A stretch of 64,000 nt of DNA from Curtobacterium sp. TC1 (GTDB lineage: Bacteria > Actinomycetota > Actinomycetes > Actinomycetales > Microbacteriaceae): the NCBI RefSeq assembly GCF_019844075.1, contig NZ_CP081964.1, positions 2,232,001-2,296,000 on the forward strand, written 5' to 3'. How positions within the stretch are numbered: the stretch's first letter is position 1; each line of letters begins with the position of its first letter. Shown here piece after piece: positions 15,871 through 24,894 of this stretch. The notes beneath the pieces are model-generated. The model ran no database searches, was not told where the DNA came from, and was given only the letters and a program-made list of their open reading frames with translations. The translations under genes were made by a program, and so were the position numbers.

Positions 15871-16956
15871 CTATGAGCCGTCGGAGGGAGCAGCGCCGTC
15901 GGAGGGAGCAGCGCTCCCGGCCGTCGTCGGGAAGCGGTGCAGCATCCACTGCCAGAGCGCCGACATCCGGGGTTCGCCGTCCGGTCCGAGCGGCGTGGAG
16001 TCCTTGATGATGAGCGAGTGCGCCTTCCCCCGGCCCCGGACGTCGGTCAGGATCGCGTGCGGGTCTGCGCCGGCGAGCGGTGGGGCGGTGTCCGTCCGGA
16101 AGGGTCCGTCGACGCCGTCGAGCCCGAGCACCGTCCACGACCCGGTGATCCGCGGCCCGAAGGCGTCGCGGACGTCGTCGACGGCGTACATCCGTGCGAC
16201 GGGGGTCTTGCCGGGGCGGTCCATCCACGCCGCGTGCGACGGCCCCCGCGACTCGACCGGCGACGAGAACATCAGCGCCCCGCGGACGGACCGGATGTGC
16301 GCGATGTACGCCGCTTCGCCGCCGCCCTGGGAGTGTCCGGCCACGACGATGTCCTGCCAGGCGATGTCGTCGTCGCCCTGCACGAAGCGGCCCCATCCGC
16401 CGTCGGGGTCGTGGTCGTCCAGGTACGCGACGGCGTCGCGGAAGCGCGACACGATCGACCCGGCGGGCGTCACGGAGCTGAACTCGGACGGACGGGTGCC
16501 GTCGAACCGGTTGCGCTGCACCATGCCGTAGCAGCGGGCGTCGGCCTCGCAGGTACCGGACAGGGTGCGACCGAGGTTCCAGTAGTCGAGCCCGAGCACG
16601 TGGTAGCCGTCCGCGAGAGCTTGTCCGAGGAACCGCTGGTACTCGGCCGGGCGGGACCGCGTCGCGGGCAGGAACAGCAGCAGGGGGCCGTCGACCGAGG
16701 TGCGGGCGGCGAAGTCGTCACGGTTGGGGGTGAGCCGCTCGCCGTTCACGGTGCCGAGTCGGAACCGGTGGAACTCCCCGTCGGGGCCACGCTCGTCGCC
16801 CGACGGTGCCTCGTCGGCGTGCGAACGATCGGACGTCGGTGCCCGCCCCTCGTCCTCGATGCGCTGGGCGCCGAGCAGGTTCGCGGCGACCAGTGCTCCG
16901 CCGCTGATCGCGACGAGCACGATCGCGGCGAGGACCAGCAGCAGACGGTGCTTCAC
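15871..16956 (-). CDS. exported or membrane-anchored alpha/beta hydrolase
   Basis: 361 aa. The N terminus is a single hydrophobic helix (residues 4-28) after KHR, so a signal anchor or signal peptide. The body has the alpha/beta-hydrolase nucleophile elbow GHSQGG (Ser209) and looks like a chlorophyllase/lipase-type esterase; substrate unknown. GTG 16956 overlaps the coaE stop as GTGA. The C terminus carries a repeated AAPSDG pair encoded by an exact 18-bp tandem duplication (15877-15912). The longer frame to 17496 is a shadow of coaE. Confidence 0.8.
   Translation of the reverse strand: MKHRLLLVLAAIVLVAISGGALVAANLLGAQRIEDEGRAPTSDRSHADEAPSGDERGPDGEFHRFRLGTVNGERLTPNRDDFAARTSVDGPLLLFLPATRSRPAEYQRFLGQALADGYHVLGLDYWNLGRTLSGTCEADARCYGMVQRNRFDGTRPSEFSSVTPAGSIVSRFRDAVAYLDDHDPDGGWGRFVQGDDDIAWQDIVVAGHSQGGGEAAYIAHIRSVRGALMFSSPVESRGPSHAAWMDRPGKTPVARMYAVDDVRDAFGPRITGSWTVLGLDGVDGPFRTDTAPPLAGADPHAILTDVRGRGKAHSLIIKDSTPLGPDGEPRMSALWQWMLHRFPTTAGSAAPSDGAAPSDGS
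15877..15912. repeat. 18-bp tandem duplication
   Basis: Two exact 18-bp copies (15877-15894, 15895-15912) at the 3' end of the hydrolase gene, adding AAPSDG twice to the C terminus. Looks like a slippage-prone microsatellite. Confidence 0.85.
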
Positions 16957-17555
16957 GAGGTGATCCGCGACCACACCTCGTCGGCCGATCGAACGGTCTG
17001 GTCGAGCGAACCCGTCGCGTCGACGACGTGGTCGGCGAGGGCCAACCGGTCGGCGTCGCTCGCCTGTGCGGCCACGCGGCGCTCGGCTTCGTCCCGGGGC
17101 ATGTTCCGGTGGGCCACGAGCCGCTCGATGCGCTGTGCGGCCGGGGCGTCGACCACCACGACGGCGTCGAACCGGAGCGGGCGGGATCCGCGGGCCTCGG
17201 CGAGGAGCGGCACGTCGTACACGACGACGGCGTCCGGATCGGCGGTCTCGGCCGCGTCGAAGGCACGCTGGGCGAGCCGCCAGACCTCGGGGTGGGTGAT
17301 CGCCTCGAGGTCCTTCCGGGCCGCCGAGTCCGAGAACACGATCGCCCCGAGCGCCGGACGGTCGAGCGAACCGTCCGCTGCGATCACCGTCGGGCCGAAC
17401 CGCTCGGCGACCTGCGCGAGACCGGGGCTGCCCGGCGCGACGGCGTCCCGCGCGAGCCGGTCGGCGTCGACGACGATCCCGCCGTGTTCCGCCCAACGCC
17501 TGGAGACCGTCGACTTGCCCGCGGCGATGCCGCCCGTGAGACCGATGATGCGCAC
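16953..17555 (-). CDS. coaE: dephospho-CoA kinase
   Basis: Last step of coenzyme A synthesis: phosphorylates the 3'-OH of dephospho-CoA with ATP. The 200-aa product has the P-loop GGIAAGKST (residues 8-16), VDADRLARD and the lid region. GTG 17555 is preceded by TAGCCT 6 bases upstream and no Shine-Dalgarno sequence, so a leaderless mRNA is likely. It lies downstream of rpsA, the usual actinobacterial order, behind a strong terminator hairpin. Its stop overlaps the start of the hydrolase gene. Confidence 0.96.
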   Translation of the reverse strand: MRIIGLTGGIAAGKSTVSRRWAEHGGIVVDADRLARDAVAPGSPGLAQVAERFGPTVIAADGSLDRPALGAIVFSDSAARKDLEAITHPEVWRLAQRAFDAAETADPDAVVVYDVPLLAEARGSRPLRFDAVVVVDAPAAQRIERLVAHRNMPRDEAERRVAAQASDADRLALADHVVDATGSLDQTVRSADEVWSRITS

Positions 17556-17561
17556 GCGGAC

Positions 17562-17567
17562 AGGCTA
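17562..17567 (-). promoter_or_regulatory. -10 box of coaE (leaderless layout)
   Basis: TAGCCT, 6 bases before the coaE GTG. No ribosome binding site intervenes. Confidence 0.55.
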
Positions 17568-17588
17568 ACGACCCGCGGCGTGGAAACG

Positions 17589-17628
17589 CCGGAAGCCCGG
17601 CACCCCCTGGGGGATGCCGGGCTTCCGG
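17589..17628 (-). terminator. rpsA terminator
   Basis: A 19-bp stem with one G-U pair and a tight CTG loop spans 17589-17628, 19 bases after the rpsA stop and before the coaE promoter. One of the strongest hairpins in the window. Confidence 0.8.
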
Positions 17629-17646
17629 TCAGTGCGACTCGCTCGA

Positions 17647-19125
17647 TCAGTTGGTCGAGCTGAGCTTCTCGCGGAGCGCCGCCAGCGAAGCGTCGTCGGC
17701 GAGGGGGCTCGCGCCACCGGTCTCGCTCGAGAACGACGACGAAGAGGAAGCGGACGACGACGACGCGCCGGCCGGGAGGTCGAAGCCACCCTTTTCCTCG
17801 TCGGCGATGGTCTTCGCGACCTGCGCCTTGTGGGCTTCCCAACGACCCTGGGCGGCCGCGTACTGGCCCTCCCACTCGGTGCGCTGGGTGTCGTAGCCCT
17901 CGAGCCACTCGTTCGTCTCCGGGTCGAAGCCGTCCGGGTACTTGTAGTCACCCTTGTCGTCGTACTCGGTCGGCATGCCGTAGAGCGCCGGGTCGAACTC
18001 GGTGCCCTCGGGGTCCACGCCCTCGTTCGCCTGCTTGAGGCTGAGCGAGATGCGGCGACGGTCGAGGTCGATGTCGATGATCTTGACGAAGACCTCGTCG
18101 TTGACCGAGACGACCTGCTCGGCGAGCTCGACGTGCTTGTTCGAGAGCTCCGAGATGTGCACCAGGCCCTCGATGCCGTCGGCAACGCGGACGAAGGCAC
18201 CGAACGGGACGAGCTTCGTGACCTTGCCCGGTGCGATCTGGCCGATCGCGTGGGTGCGGGCGAAGACCTGCCACGGGTCCTCCTGCGTCGCCTTGAGCGA
18301 GAGCGACACGCGCTCGCGGTCCAGGTCGACCTCGAGGATCTCGACGGTGACTTCCTGACCGACCTCGACGACCTCGCTGGCGTGCTCGATGTGCTTCCAG
18401 CTGAGTTCGGAGACGTGGACGAGACCGTCGACGCCACCGAGGTCCACGAACGCACCGAAGTTGACGATCGAGGAGACGATGCCCTTGCGGACCTGGCCCT
18501 TGTGCAGGTTGTTGAGGAACGTGGTCCGGGACTCGGACTGCGTCTGCTCGAGGAGCGCACGGCGCGACAGGACCACGTTGTTGCGGTTCTTGTCGAGCTC
18601 GAGGATCTTCGCCTCGATCTCCTGGCCGAGGTACGGCGTGAGGTCGCGGACGCGACGGAGCTCGATGAGCGACGCGGGGAGGAAGCCACGGAGACCGATG
18701 TCGACGATCAGGCCGCCCTTGACGACCTCGATGACCGTGCCGGTCACGACGCCGTCGGACTCCTTGATCTTCTCGACGTCGCCCCATGCGCGCTCGTACT
18801 GCGCACGCTTCTTCGACAGGATGAGGCGGCCTTCCTTGTCCTCCTTCTGGAGAACCAGGGCCTCGACCTCGTCGCCGACCTTGACGACCTCGTTGGGGTC
18901 GACGTCGTGCTTGATCGAGAGCTCGCGCGAGGGGATGACGCCCTCGGTCTTGTAACCGACGTCGAGGAGGACCTCGTCGCGGTCGATCTTCACGACGGTG
19001 CCGGAGATGAGATCACCGTCGTTGAAGAACTTCAGGGTCTTCTCGACCTCGGCCAGGAAGTCATCAGCCGAACCGATGTCGTTGATGGCGACCTGCTTAG
19101 GAGCCTTGGTCGTAGTGGTTGTCAT
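17647..19125 (-). CDS. rpsA: 30S ribosomal protein S1
   Basis: RNA-binding ribosomal protein that helps mRNA bind the 30S subunit. The 492-aa product has four S1/OB-fold repeats (for example GDLISGTVVKIDRDEVLLDVGYKTEG; VRKGIVSSIVNFGAFVDLG), the usual number for actinobacteria. The C-terminal 100 residues are acidic and end in a Ser-rich run and LAALREKLSST. ATG 19125 is preceded by GGAG at 10 bases and gives the family start; the frame open to 19344 is not used. Its own promoter (TTGTGG-18-TAGACT) leaves a leader of about 105 bases. Confidence 0.97.
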   Translation of the reverse strand: MTTTTTKAPKQVAINDIGSADDFLAEVEKTLKFFNDGDLISGTVVKIDRDEVLLDVGYKTEGVIPSRELSIKHDVDPNEVVKVGDEVEALVLQKEDKEGRLILSKKRAQYERAWGDVEKIKESDGVVTGTVIEVVKGGLIVDIGLRGFLPASLIELRRVRDLTPYLGQEIEAKILELDKNRNNVVLSRRALLEQTQSESRTTFLNNLHKGQVRKGIVSSIVNFGAFVDLGGVDGLVHVSELSWKHIEHASEVVEVGQEVTVEILEVDLDRERVSLSLKATQEDPWQVFARTHAIGQIAPGKVTKLVPFGAFVRVADGIEGLVHISELSNKHVELAEQVVSVNDEVFVKIIDIDLDRRRISLSLKQANEGVDPEGTEFDPALYGMPTEYDDKGDYKYPDGFDPETNEWLEGYDTQRTEWEGQYAAAQGRWEAHKAQVAKTIADEEKGGFDLPAGASSSSASSSSSFSSETGGASPLADDASLAALREKLSSTN

Positions 19126-19235
19126 GTAGAGATTGCTCCGAACGGACATGAGTCGGGCCGTGGCGTGCGGGGAGTCGAGACCCCCGTGGTGCTCCGCCGT
19201 GGCGATTGATTGAGTGGCGCGGATTGCGCCGCACA

Positions 19236-19265
19236 AGTCTAACCGCACCGGCCGAGCCCCCACAA
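19236..19265 (-). promoter_or_regulatory. rpsA promoter
   Basis: -10 TAGACT (19236-19241) and -35 TTGTGG (19260-19265) with an 18-bp spacer, transcribing toward rpsA. The leader of about 105 nt could host autoregulation as known for E. coli rpsA, but I see no clear conserved fold. Confidence 0.55.
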
Positions 19266-19285
19266 CCGGGCGTGTCGGCGGCGCG

Positions 19286-20965
19286 TCAGCGGAGCAGGGC
19301 GCTGCGCAGGGTGTCGAGACCGATGCTGCCGAGCGCGAGCGCACGACGGTGGAACGCCTTCAGGTCGAAGTCGGCGCCTTCGCGGGCGGCGACCTCGTCG
19401 CGGATCGACTCCCACACGCGCTGGCCCACCTTGTAGGACGGCGCCTGGCCGGGCCACCCGAAGTACCGCGCGACCTCGAACTGCACGAACGCGTCGTCCA
19501 TGTTCACGTTCTCGCGCATGAAGTCGAGGGCGTACTCCCACGTCCAGCCGCCGCCGTCCGGGTTGGTCTTCTGCAGGTGCACACCGATGTCGAGCACCAC
19601 GCGGGCGGCACGCATGCGCTGCCCGTCGAGCATGCCGAGCCGGTCGCCGTCGTCGTCGAGGAACCCGAGCTGCTCCATCAGGCGCTCAGCGTAGAGCGCC
19701 CAGCCCTCCACGTGGCCCGACGAGCCGGACAGCTGGCGGCGCCACGTGTTGAGCTCGCCGCGGTTGTAGACGCCCTGGCTGATCTGCAGGTGGTGACCGG
19801 GGACGCCCTCGTGGTACACCGTCGTCTTCTCACGCCAGGTGCCGAACTCGGTGACGCCCTCGGGCACCGACCACCACATCCGGCCGGCGCGCGAGAAGTC
19901 GTCCGACGGACCGCTGTAGTAGATCCCGCCCTCCTGCGTGGGGGCGATCCGGCACTCGAGGCGGCGGATCGGTTCCGGGATGTCGAAGTAGGTGCCGGCC
20001 ATCGCCGCGATCGAAGCGTCGCTCGTCTCCTGCATCCACCGCTGCAGGGCGTCCGTGCCGTGCAGGATCCGGGAGGGATCGGTGTCCAGCACCTCGATCG
20101 CCCGGGCCACGCTCGCGCCCGACTCGATCCGGTCCGCGATGCGCTCCTGTTCGTCGCGCATGCGGGCGAGTTCCTCGAGGCCCCACGCGTACGTCTCGTC
20201 GAGGTCGACGACGGCGCCGAGGAACCGGCGGGAGTGCAGCTCGTACGCCTCGCGCCCGACGGCGTCGACCGGGGTGGCGAGCGGCAGCAGTTCGTGCTCG
20301 AGGAACTGCCCGAGGCTCCGGTACGCGGCCGACGCGACCTCGGCGCCGCGGGTCAGCTCGGCGCGGAGCGAGTCCGGCACGGCAGAGCCGTCGTCGAACG
20401 CCGCGCCCTCGGCCAGGCGGCGGAAGAAGCCGTCCTCCGCGCCGTTGCGGGCGGCCTGCTCCGCGACCAGGGCGACCTGCCGCTTCGCCGGCGTGACGTC
20501 CTCGCGTGTGCCCTCGAGCAGGGTCTCGCGGATGCCCTCGAGCGCGTCCGGCAGCGCGTGCAGCCGGCTGGCGACGTCCTGCCAGTCCGCCTCCGTCGCC
20601 GTCGGCATCAGGTCGATGATCTCGCGGACGGACTGCGCCGGGCTCGCGATCACGTTGAGGTCGCGCAGGTGGAGCTTTCGCTCGTACGACTCCTGCACGA
20701 GGTCGAGTTCGGCGCCGAGGTCGGCCTTCGTGACCTCGTCGACCGGGTCGACCGCCGCAGCGGCGTCGAGGGCGCGCTTCGTCGACCGCGCCGCGTCGGC
20801 CAGGGCGGCTGCTCCGGCGGGCGAGGTGTCGCCGTACTCCCCCGTCCGACCCGGCACGCCGATGTAGGTCGCCGTCGTCGGGTCGAGGTCGACGAGGGTG
20901 GCGACCCATCCCTCGGCCACGTGGTCGACGGCGGTCTGCTGACGGACGGGACGCGCTTCGCTCAT
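19286..20965 (-). CDS. DUF885-family protein, putative metallopeptidase
   Basis: 559 aa, matching the DUF885 family by its zinc-peptidase-like signature HEGVPGHH (HExxxxH spacing, residues 385-392), the downstream EGWALYAE glutamate motif and length. Probably a cytosolic peptidase-like enzyme; no signal peptide. The ATG is preceded by TAGGGT 6 bases upstream, a leaderless layout. It follows polA by 37 bases and precedes rpsA. Its substrate is unknown. Confidence 0.88.
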   Translation of the reverse strand: MSEARPVRQQTAVDHVAEGWVATLVDLDPTTATYIGVPGRTGEYGDTSPAGAAALADAARSTKRALDAAAAVDPVDEVTKADLGAELDLVQESYERKLHLRDLNVIASPAQSVREIIDLMPTATEADWQDVASRLHALPDALEGIRETLLEGTREDVTPAKRQVALVAEQAARNGAEDGFFRRLAEGAAFDDGSAVPDSLRAELTRGAEVASAAYRSLGQFLEHELLPLATPVDAVGREAYELHSRRFLGAVVDLDETYAWGLEELARMRDEQERIADRIESGASVARAIEVLDTDPSRILHGTDALQRWMQETSDASIAAMAGTYFDIPEPIRRLECRIAPTQEGGIYYSGPSDDFSRAGRMWWSVPEGVTEFGTWREKTTVYHEGVPGHHLQISQGVYNRGELNTWRRQLSGSSGHVEGWALYAERLMEQLGFLDDDGDRLGMLDGQRMRAARVVLDIGVHLQKTNPDGGGWTWEYALDFMRENVNMDDAFVQFEVARYFGWPGQAPSYKVGQRVWESIRDEVAAREGADFDLKAFHRRALALGSIGLDTLRSALLR

Positions 20966-20971
20966 GCTCCG

Positions 20972-20977
20972 ACCCTA
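20972..20977 (-). promoter_or_regulatory. -10 box of DUF885 gene (leaderless layout)
   Basis: TAGGGT, 6 bases before the ATG; the intervening CGGAGC is too close to act as a normal ribosome binding site. Confidence 0.45.
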
Positions 20978-21002
20978 TCCACCAGCGCCCTCCGGCACGC
21001 GG

Positions 21003-23672
21003 TCAGTGCGCCGCGCTCTCCCAGTTCGCGCCGACACCGACCGAGACGTCGAGCGGCACGGTGAGCTCGGCGGCGTTGCCCATCCGGGTGCGCAGGATCT
21101 CCTCGACGCGCTCCTGCTCGCCGGGCGCGACCTCGAGGATGAGCTCGTCGTGCACCTGGAGCAGCAGGTGCGACTCGAGGCCGCCGTCGCGCAGGTCCTC
21201 GTCGACGCCGAGCATCGCGATCTTCATGATGTCGGCAGCCGAGCCCTGGATCGGCGCGTTCAGCGCGGCGCGCTCGGCGTTCTCGCGCAGGACGCGGTTC
21301 GGGCTCTTCAGGTCCGGGAACGGGCGGCGACGGCCGAAGATCGTCTCGGTGTAGCCGTCCTCGCGCGCCTGCTCGACGACGTTGCGCAGGTAGTCGCGCA
21401 CCGCGCCGAACCGAGCGAAGTACTCGGTCATGAGCGTCCGGGCCTCGGACTGCTCGATCCGCAGCTGCTTCGACAACCCGAACGCGCTCAGCCCGTAGGC
21501 CAGGCCGTACGACATCGCCTTGACCTTGGTGCGCATCTCGGCGGACACCTCGGCCGGCTCGACGCCGAACACCCGGGCGCCGACGAACCGGTGCAGGTCC
21601 TCACCCTCGTTGAACGCCTGGATGAGCCCCGGGTCGCCCGACAGGTGCGCCATGATGCGCATCTCGATCTGCGAGTAGTCGGCCGTGATGAGCGTCGTGT
21701 ACGGCTCCGCGACGGCGAACGCCGACCGGACCCGGCGCCCCACGGCGGTCTTCACCGGGATGTTCTGCAGGTTCGGGTCGGTCGACGAGATGCGGCCGGT
21801 GCTGCTGCCCGTCTGCTCGTACCGGGTGTGGATGCGCCCGTCGACGATCGCCGCGTCGAGCGTGTCGACGATCTGGCGGAGCTTGGTGGCGTCGCGGTGC
21901 TGCAGCAGCAGCCCGAGGAACGGGTGCGGGTGCTGCTCCTGCAGGTCCGCCAGGCTGGTGGCGTCGGTCGAGAACCCGGTCTTCGTCTTGCGGGTCTTCG
22001 GCATCGCGAGCTCGGTGAACAGGACTTCCTGCAGCTGCTTCGGGGAGCCGAGGTTCACCTCGTGTCCGATCTCGGCGAACGCCTGCTGCGCCAGTTCGGC
22101 GGCACGCTCCCCCAGTTCCTTCGACAGCCCCGTGAGCACCGGACGGTCGATCCCGACGCCGATGGTCTCCATGCTCGCGAGCACCGACACTAGCGGGAGC
22201 TCGATGTCGTCGAGGACCGTGAGCGACGACTCGTCGAGCCGGGCACGGAGCGCCGTGGTGACCCGCAGGACGAACCACGCGTGCACCCCGACGTTCACCG
22301 GGTCGGTCTCCGGCACGAGCTGGTTCGGGTCGGCGGTGGGGAGCTCTTCGCCGAGCTCCTGGTAGACGAGGTCGGCCAGCGGCTGCCCCTGCTTGCCGGG
22401 TTGGGCGAGCCACCCCGTGATGCGGGCGTCACCGGCGACGCCGTTCACCACGAAGCCGGCGGTCGCGAGCGCCTTGATCGCCGCCTTGGCGTCGTGGAAG
22501 TGCTTCGGGGCGTCGGAGGCGAACCACGCCGACAGCTGCTCGTAGTCCTTCGCGCCGCTGCCGCCCGGGACCTGGACGGCGTCGTCGTGGGTCGCGATGC
22601 CGATGGTGCTGAGCCGGCCGTCGATGACCTCGACGGCGACGCCGTAGCCGTTCGCCGCCTCGGACGCGTTGCGCCGCTCGAGCCAGTAGCCGAGCTCCTC
22701 GTCGATCAGGGTCTTGACCGACGGCGGGGTCGCGGCCCCGTCCGTCACCCCGCCCTCGGCCGGCTGCTCGGACGGCTCGCCCGAGCCGGCGACCTTGAAG
22801 ACGCGGTCGAGCAGCGTGCGGAACTGCAGCTTGGCGAACAGCTCACGCACGGCGGCCTCGTCGAGGGGCCGGAGCGCGACGTCGGCCGGGCCCACCGGCA
22901 GTTCGACGTCCGTGACCAGACGGTTCAGCCGGCGGTTCCGGACGGCCCGGTCCTGCTGCTCGCGCAGGTTGTTGCCGACCACGCCCTTGATCTCGTCGGC
23001 GTGCTCGAGGACGCCATCGAGCGAGCCGTACTGGGTGACCCACTTGACCGCGGTCTTCTCGCCGACCTTGTCGATGCCGATCAGGTTGTCGCTGGTCTCG
23101 CCCACGAGGGCCGCGATGTCGGGGTACTGGTGCGGCTCGATGCCGTAGCGCTCGTACACCTTGTCGCGGTCGTACCGGGTCAGTTCGGACACGCCGCGGA
23201 CCGACGGGTAGAGCAGCGTGACGTCGTCGTTGACGAGCTGGATCGCGTCGCGGTCGCCGGAGACCACGTAGACCTGGTACCCCTGCGCGGCACCCTGGGA
23301 CGACAGGGTCGCGAGGATGTCGTCGGCCTCGTAGTCCTCCTTCGTCACCGTGGTGATGCCCATCGCCTCGAGCGCCTGCTGCAGCAGCGGGATCTGGCCC
23401 TTGAACTCGGCCGGGGTCTCGGAGCGGGTGCCCTTGTACGCCTCGTACTCACGGGTGCGGAACGAGAACCGGGAGATGTCGAACGCGACCGCCAGGTGGG
23501 TCGGCTTCTCGCGCTGCAGGAGCATGAGCAGCATCGAGATGAAGCCGTGGATGGCGTTCGTGTGCTGCCCGTCGCGGTTCACGAAACTGTCGACCGGCAG
23601 TGCGTAGAAGGCCCGGAAGGCGAGCGAGTGGCCGTCGATGACCATGAGGGTAGGCTTTGCGGAGTCCGACAC
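21003..23672 (-). CDS. polA: DNA polymerase I
   Basis: Gap-filling polymerase for repair and Okazaki fragment processing, 889 aa. N-terminal 5' nuclease (MVIDGHSLAFRAFYAL, DYEADD, VSGDRDAIQL), a central 3'-5' exonuclease-like domain lacking the DxE catalytic motif (so probably without proofreading, as in other actinobacteria), and a C-terminal polymerase with motif A DYSQIEMRIMAHLSGD, O-helix KAMSYGLAYGLS and motif C QVHDELILEV. GTG 23672 follows TAGGCT by 6 bases; no ribosome binding site. Divergent from the thioesterase gene (43 bp). Confidence 0.97.
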   Translation of the reverse strand: MSDSAKPTLMVIDGHSLAFRAFYALPVDSFVNRDGQHTNAIHGFISMLLMLLQREKPTHLAVAFDISRFSFRTREYEAYKGTRSETPAEFKGQIPLLQQALEAMGITTVTKEDYEADDILATLSSQGAAQGYQVYVVSGDRDAIQLVNDDVTLLYPSVRGVSELTRYDRDKVYERYGIEPHQYPDIAALVGETSDNLIGIDKVGEKTAVKWVTQYGSLDGVLEHADEIKGVVGNNLREQQDRAVRNRRLNRLVTDVELPVGPADVALRPLDEAAVRELFAKLQFRTLLDRVFKVAGSGEPSEQPAEGGVTDGAATPPSVKTLIDEELGYWLERRNASEAANGYGVAVEVIDGRLSTIGIATHDDAVQVPGGSGAKDYEQLSAWFASDAPKHFHDAKAAIKALATAGFVVNGVAGDARITGWLAQPGKQGQPLADLVYQELGEELPTADPNQLVPETDPVNVGVHAWFVLRVTTALRARLDESSLTVLDDIELPLVSVLASMETIGVGIDRPVLTGLSKELGERAAELAQQAFAEIGHEVNLGSPKQLQEVLFTELAMPKTRKTKTGFSTDATSLADLQEQHPHPFLGLLLQHRDATKLRQIVDTLDAAIVDGRIHTRYEQTGSSTGRISSTDPNLQNIPVKTAVGRRVRSAFAVAEPYTTLITADYSQIEMRIMAHLSGDPGLIQAFNEGEDLHRFVGARVFGVEPAEVSAEMRTKVKAMSYGLAYGLSAFGLSKQLRIEQSEARTLMTEYFARFGAVRDYLRNVVEQAREDGYTETIFGRRRPFPDLKSPNRVLRENAERAALNAPIQGSAADIMKIAMLGVDEDLRDGGLESHLLLQVHDELILEVAPGEQERVEEILRTRMGNAAELTVPLDVSVGVGANWESAAH

Positions 23673-23678
23673 CCGGAC

Positions 23679-23684
23679 AGCCTA
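23679..23684 (-). promoter_or_regulatory. -10 box of polA (leaderless layout)
   Basis: TAGGCT, 6 bases before the polA GTG. Confidence 0.5.
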
Positions 23685-23715
23685 CCGACGCCATCCGACA
23701 CGGGAGTTCGAGCGC

Positions 23716-24141
23716 GTGACCGACGAAGCCACCATCACCGGGAACGTCGACGAGCGCCTCGCGGCCCGCGGGATGGGTGAGCTCGCCGACAAGATGGGCA
23801 TGGTCATCACCGAGATGTCGGCCGACCGTGCCGTCGGCAGCATCCCGGTCGAGGGCAACCGCCAACCGGTCGGCCTGCTGCACGGGGGCGCCTACGTCGT
23901 CCTCGCCGAGAGCCTCGGTTCGATGGCCGCGAACGTGCACGCCGGCGCGGGCCGCTACGCCGTCGGCATCGAGCTGAACGCCTCGCACACCCGCAGCGCC
24001 ACGTCCGGCACCGTCACCGGCGTCTGCACCGCGATCCACCTCGGCAGCACGCTCACCACGCACGAGATCGTCATCACGGACGACCAGGGGCGGCGCTGCT
24101 CCACCGTCCGCATCACCAACCTCATCCGCGAGGCACGCTGA
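23716..24141 (+). CDS. hotdog-fold thioesterase, PaaI family
   Basis: 141-aa single hotdog domain with the family signature QPVGLLHGGAYVVLAESLGS, containing the catalytic Asn/Gln-Gly-Gly/Glu region. Likely hydrolyses acyl- or aryl-CoA esters (phenylacetyl-CoA or 1,4-dihydroxy-2-naphthoyl-CoA type). I chose GTG 23716 with GGGAG 9 bases upstream; the frame extends upstream into the polA start without family similarity. The polA-thioesterase-ANTAR regulator order recurs in related actinobacteria. Confidence 0.9.
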   Translation: MTDEATITGNVDERLAARGMGELADKMGMVITEMSADRAVGSIPVEGNRQPVGLLHGGAYVVLAESLGSMAANVHAGAGRYAVGIELNASHTRSATSGTVTGVCTAIHLGSTLTTHEIVITDDQGRRCSTVRITNLIREAR

Positions 24142-24148
24142 ACCGTCG

Positions 24149-24619
24149 TCAGTCCTCGGGCGGACGCTGCAGCAACAGGCGCGCATCGCCGAAGCCGAGG
24201 CGCCGGTAGAGCCGCTCGCCGTCGACGCTCGAGTGCACCGAGGTCCGCTCCACACCGAGGTCGTCGGCGATGTCGAGCAGTGCCGTGACGAGTCGTCCGG
24301 CGACGCCGAGCCCGCGCAGGTCGGGGTGCACGTAGACGGTCTGCACGTCGGCGGTCAGGCGTCGCCCCGGCCGGTCCGGGGTCGGCGGCCGGGCGACGAG
24401 TCCGAGCCACGCCATCCCGAGCACCGAGCCGTCGCGCTCCGCGACCACGCACCGGTGCGTGTCCGGGTGCTCCAGGGCGAAGGCCGCCATCGCCGCACGG
24501 TAGTCGTCCGGCGTCGCAGCCGGCTCGGCGCCACCCTCGCCGACGCTCCACCGCCACCGCAGGTCGGCCACCACCGGCATGTCGTCAGGCCGGGAGGCCC
24601 GGATCACCACGTCGTCCAC
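24149..24619 (-). CDS. GNAT-family N-acetyltransferase
   Basis: 156 aa with the acetyl-CoA-binding signature VQTVYVHPDLRGLGVAGRLV and a C-terminal ERLYRRLGFGDA. Acceptor unknown; could be an amine or a protein N terminus. Start uncertain: GTG 24619 is preceded by CAGGCT at 6 bases, GTG 24649 by AAGGG. The frame stays open to 24811, but that part is made of the palindromic repeats, not protein. It converges on the thioesterase gene with a 7-bp gap. Confidence 0.82.
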   Translation of the reverse strand: MDDVVIRASRPDDMPVVADLRWRWSVGEGGAEPAATPDDYRAAMAAFALEHPDTHRCVVAERDGSVLGMAWLGLVARPPTPDRPGRRLTADVQTVYVHPDLRGLGVAGRLVTALLDIADDLGVERTSVHSSVDGERLYRRLGFGDARLLLQRPPED

Positions 24620-24677
24620 GGGTCCAGCCTGCCAGGTGGTCGCCTCCACCGCCCCACCCTTCGTCCTCACGAGCACA

Positions 24678-24814
24678 TGCGTCCGCACACTTCGACAGAA
24701 CACGCGTCGATCAACCGGAGTCGTGTCGGAACATGCACACGCAGACGATGCGCCCGCACACTCCGACGGAACACGCGTCGATCGACCGGTGTCGTGTCGG
24801 AACATGCACACGCA
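24678..24814. repeat. paired 66-bp imperfect palindromes, locus A
   Basis: Two units, 24678-24743 and 24749-24814, each 66 bp, starting TGCG and ending CACGCA, with a central GATC and arms that are imperfect inverted repeats (CGACAGAACAC against GTGTCGGAACAT). The period is 71 bp. The units differ at only about six positions. No gene uses the region. A second pair with identical unit length and period lies at 55458-55594. Confidence 0.85.
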
Positions 24815-24843
24815 CCGAGTGCCCCAGGCGCCAGGGAACGCAG

Positions 24844-24875
24844 CAGCGCCGCCGGACCGTGGTCCGGCGGCGCTG
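24844..24875 (-). terminator. ANTAR regulator terminator
   Basis: Perfect 15-bp stem (24844-24858 with 24861-24875), 19 bases beyond the regulator's stop codon. Confidence 0.75.
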
Positions 24876-24894
24876 GTGTGAGCGACGGGTGGTG

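Noticed and set aside
24678..24814. CRISPR array
   Set aside because: Only two units, palindromic throughout, with a 5-bp spacer and no cas genes.
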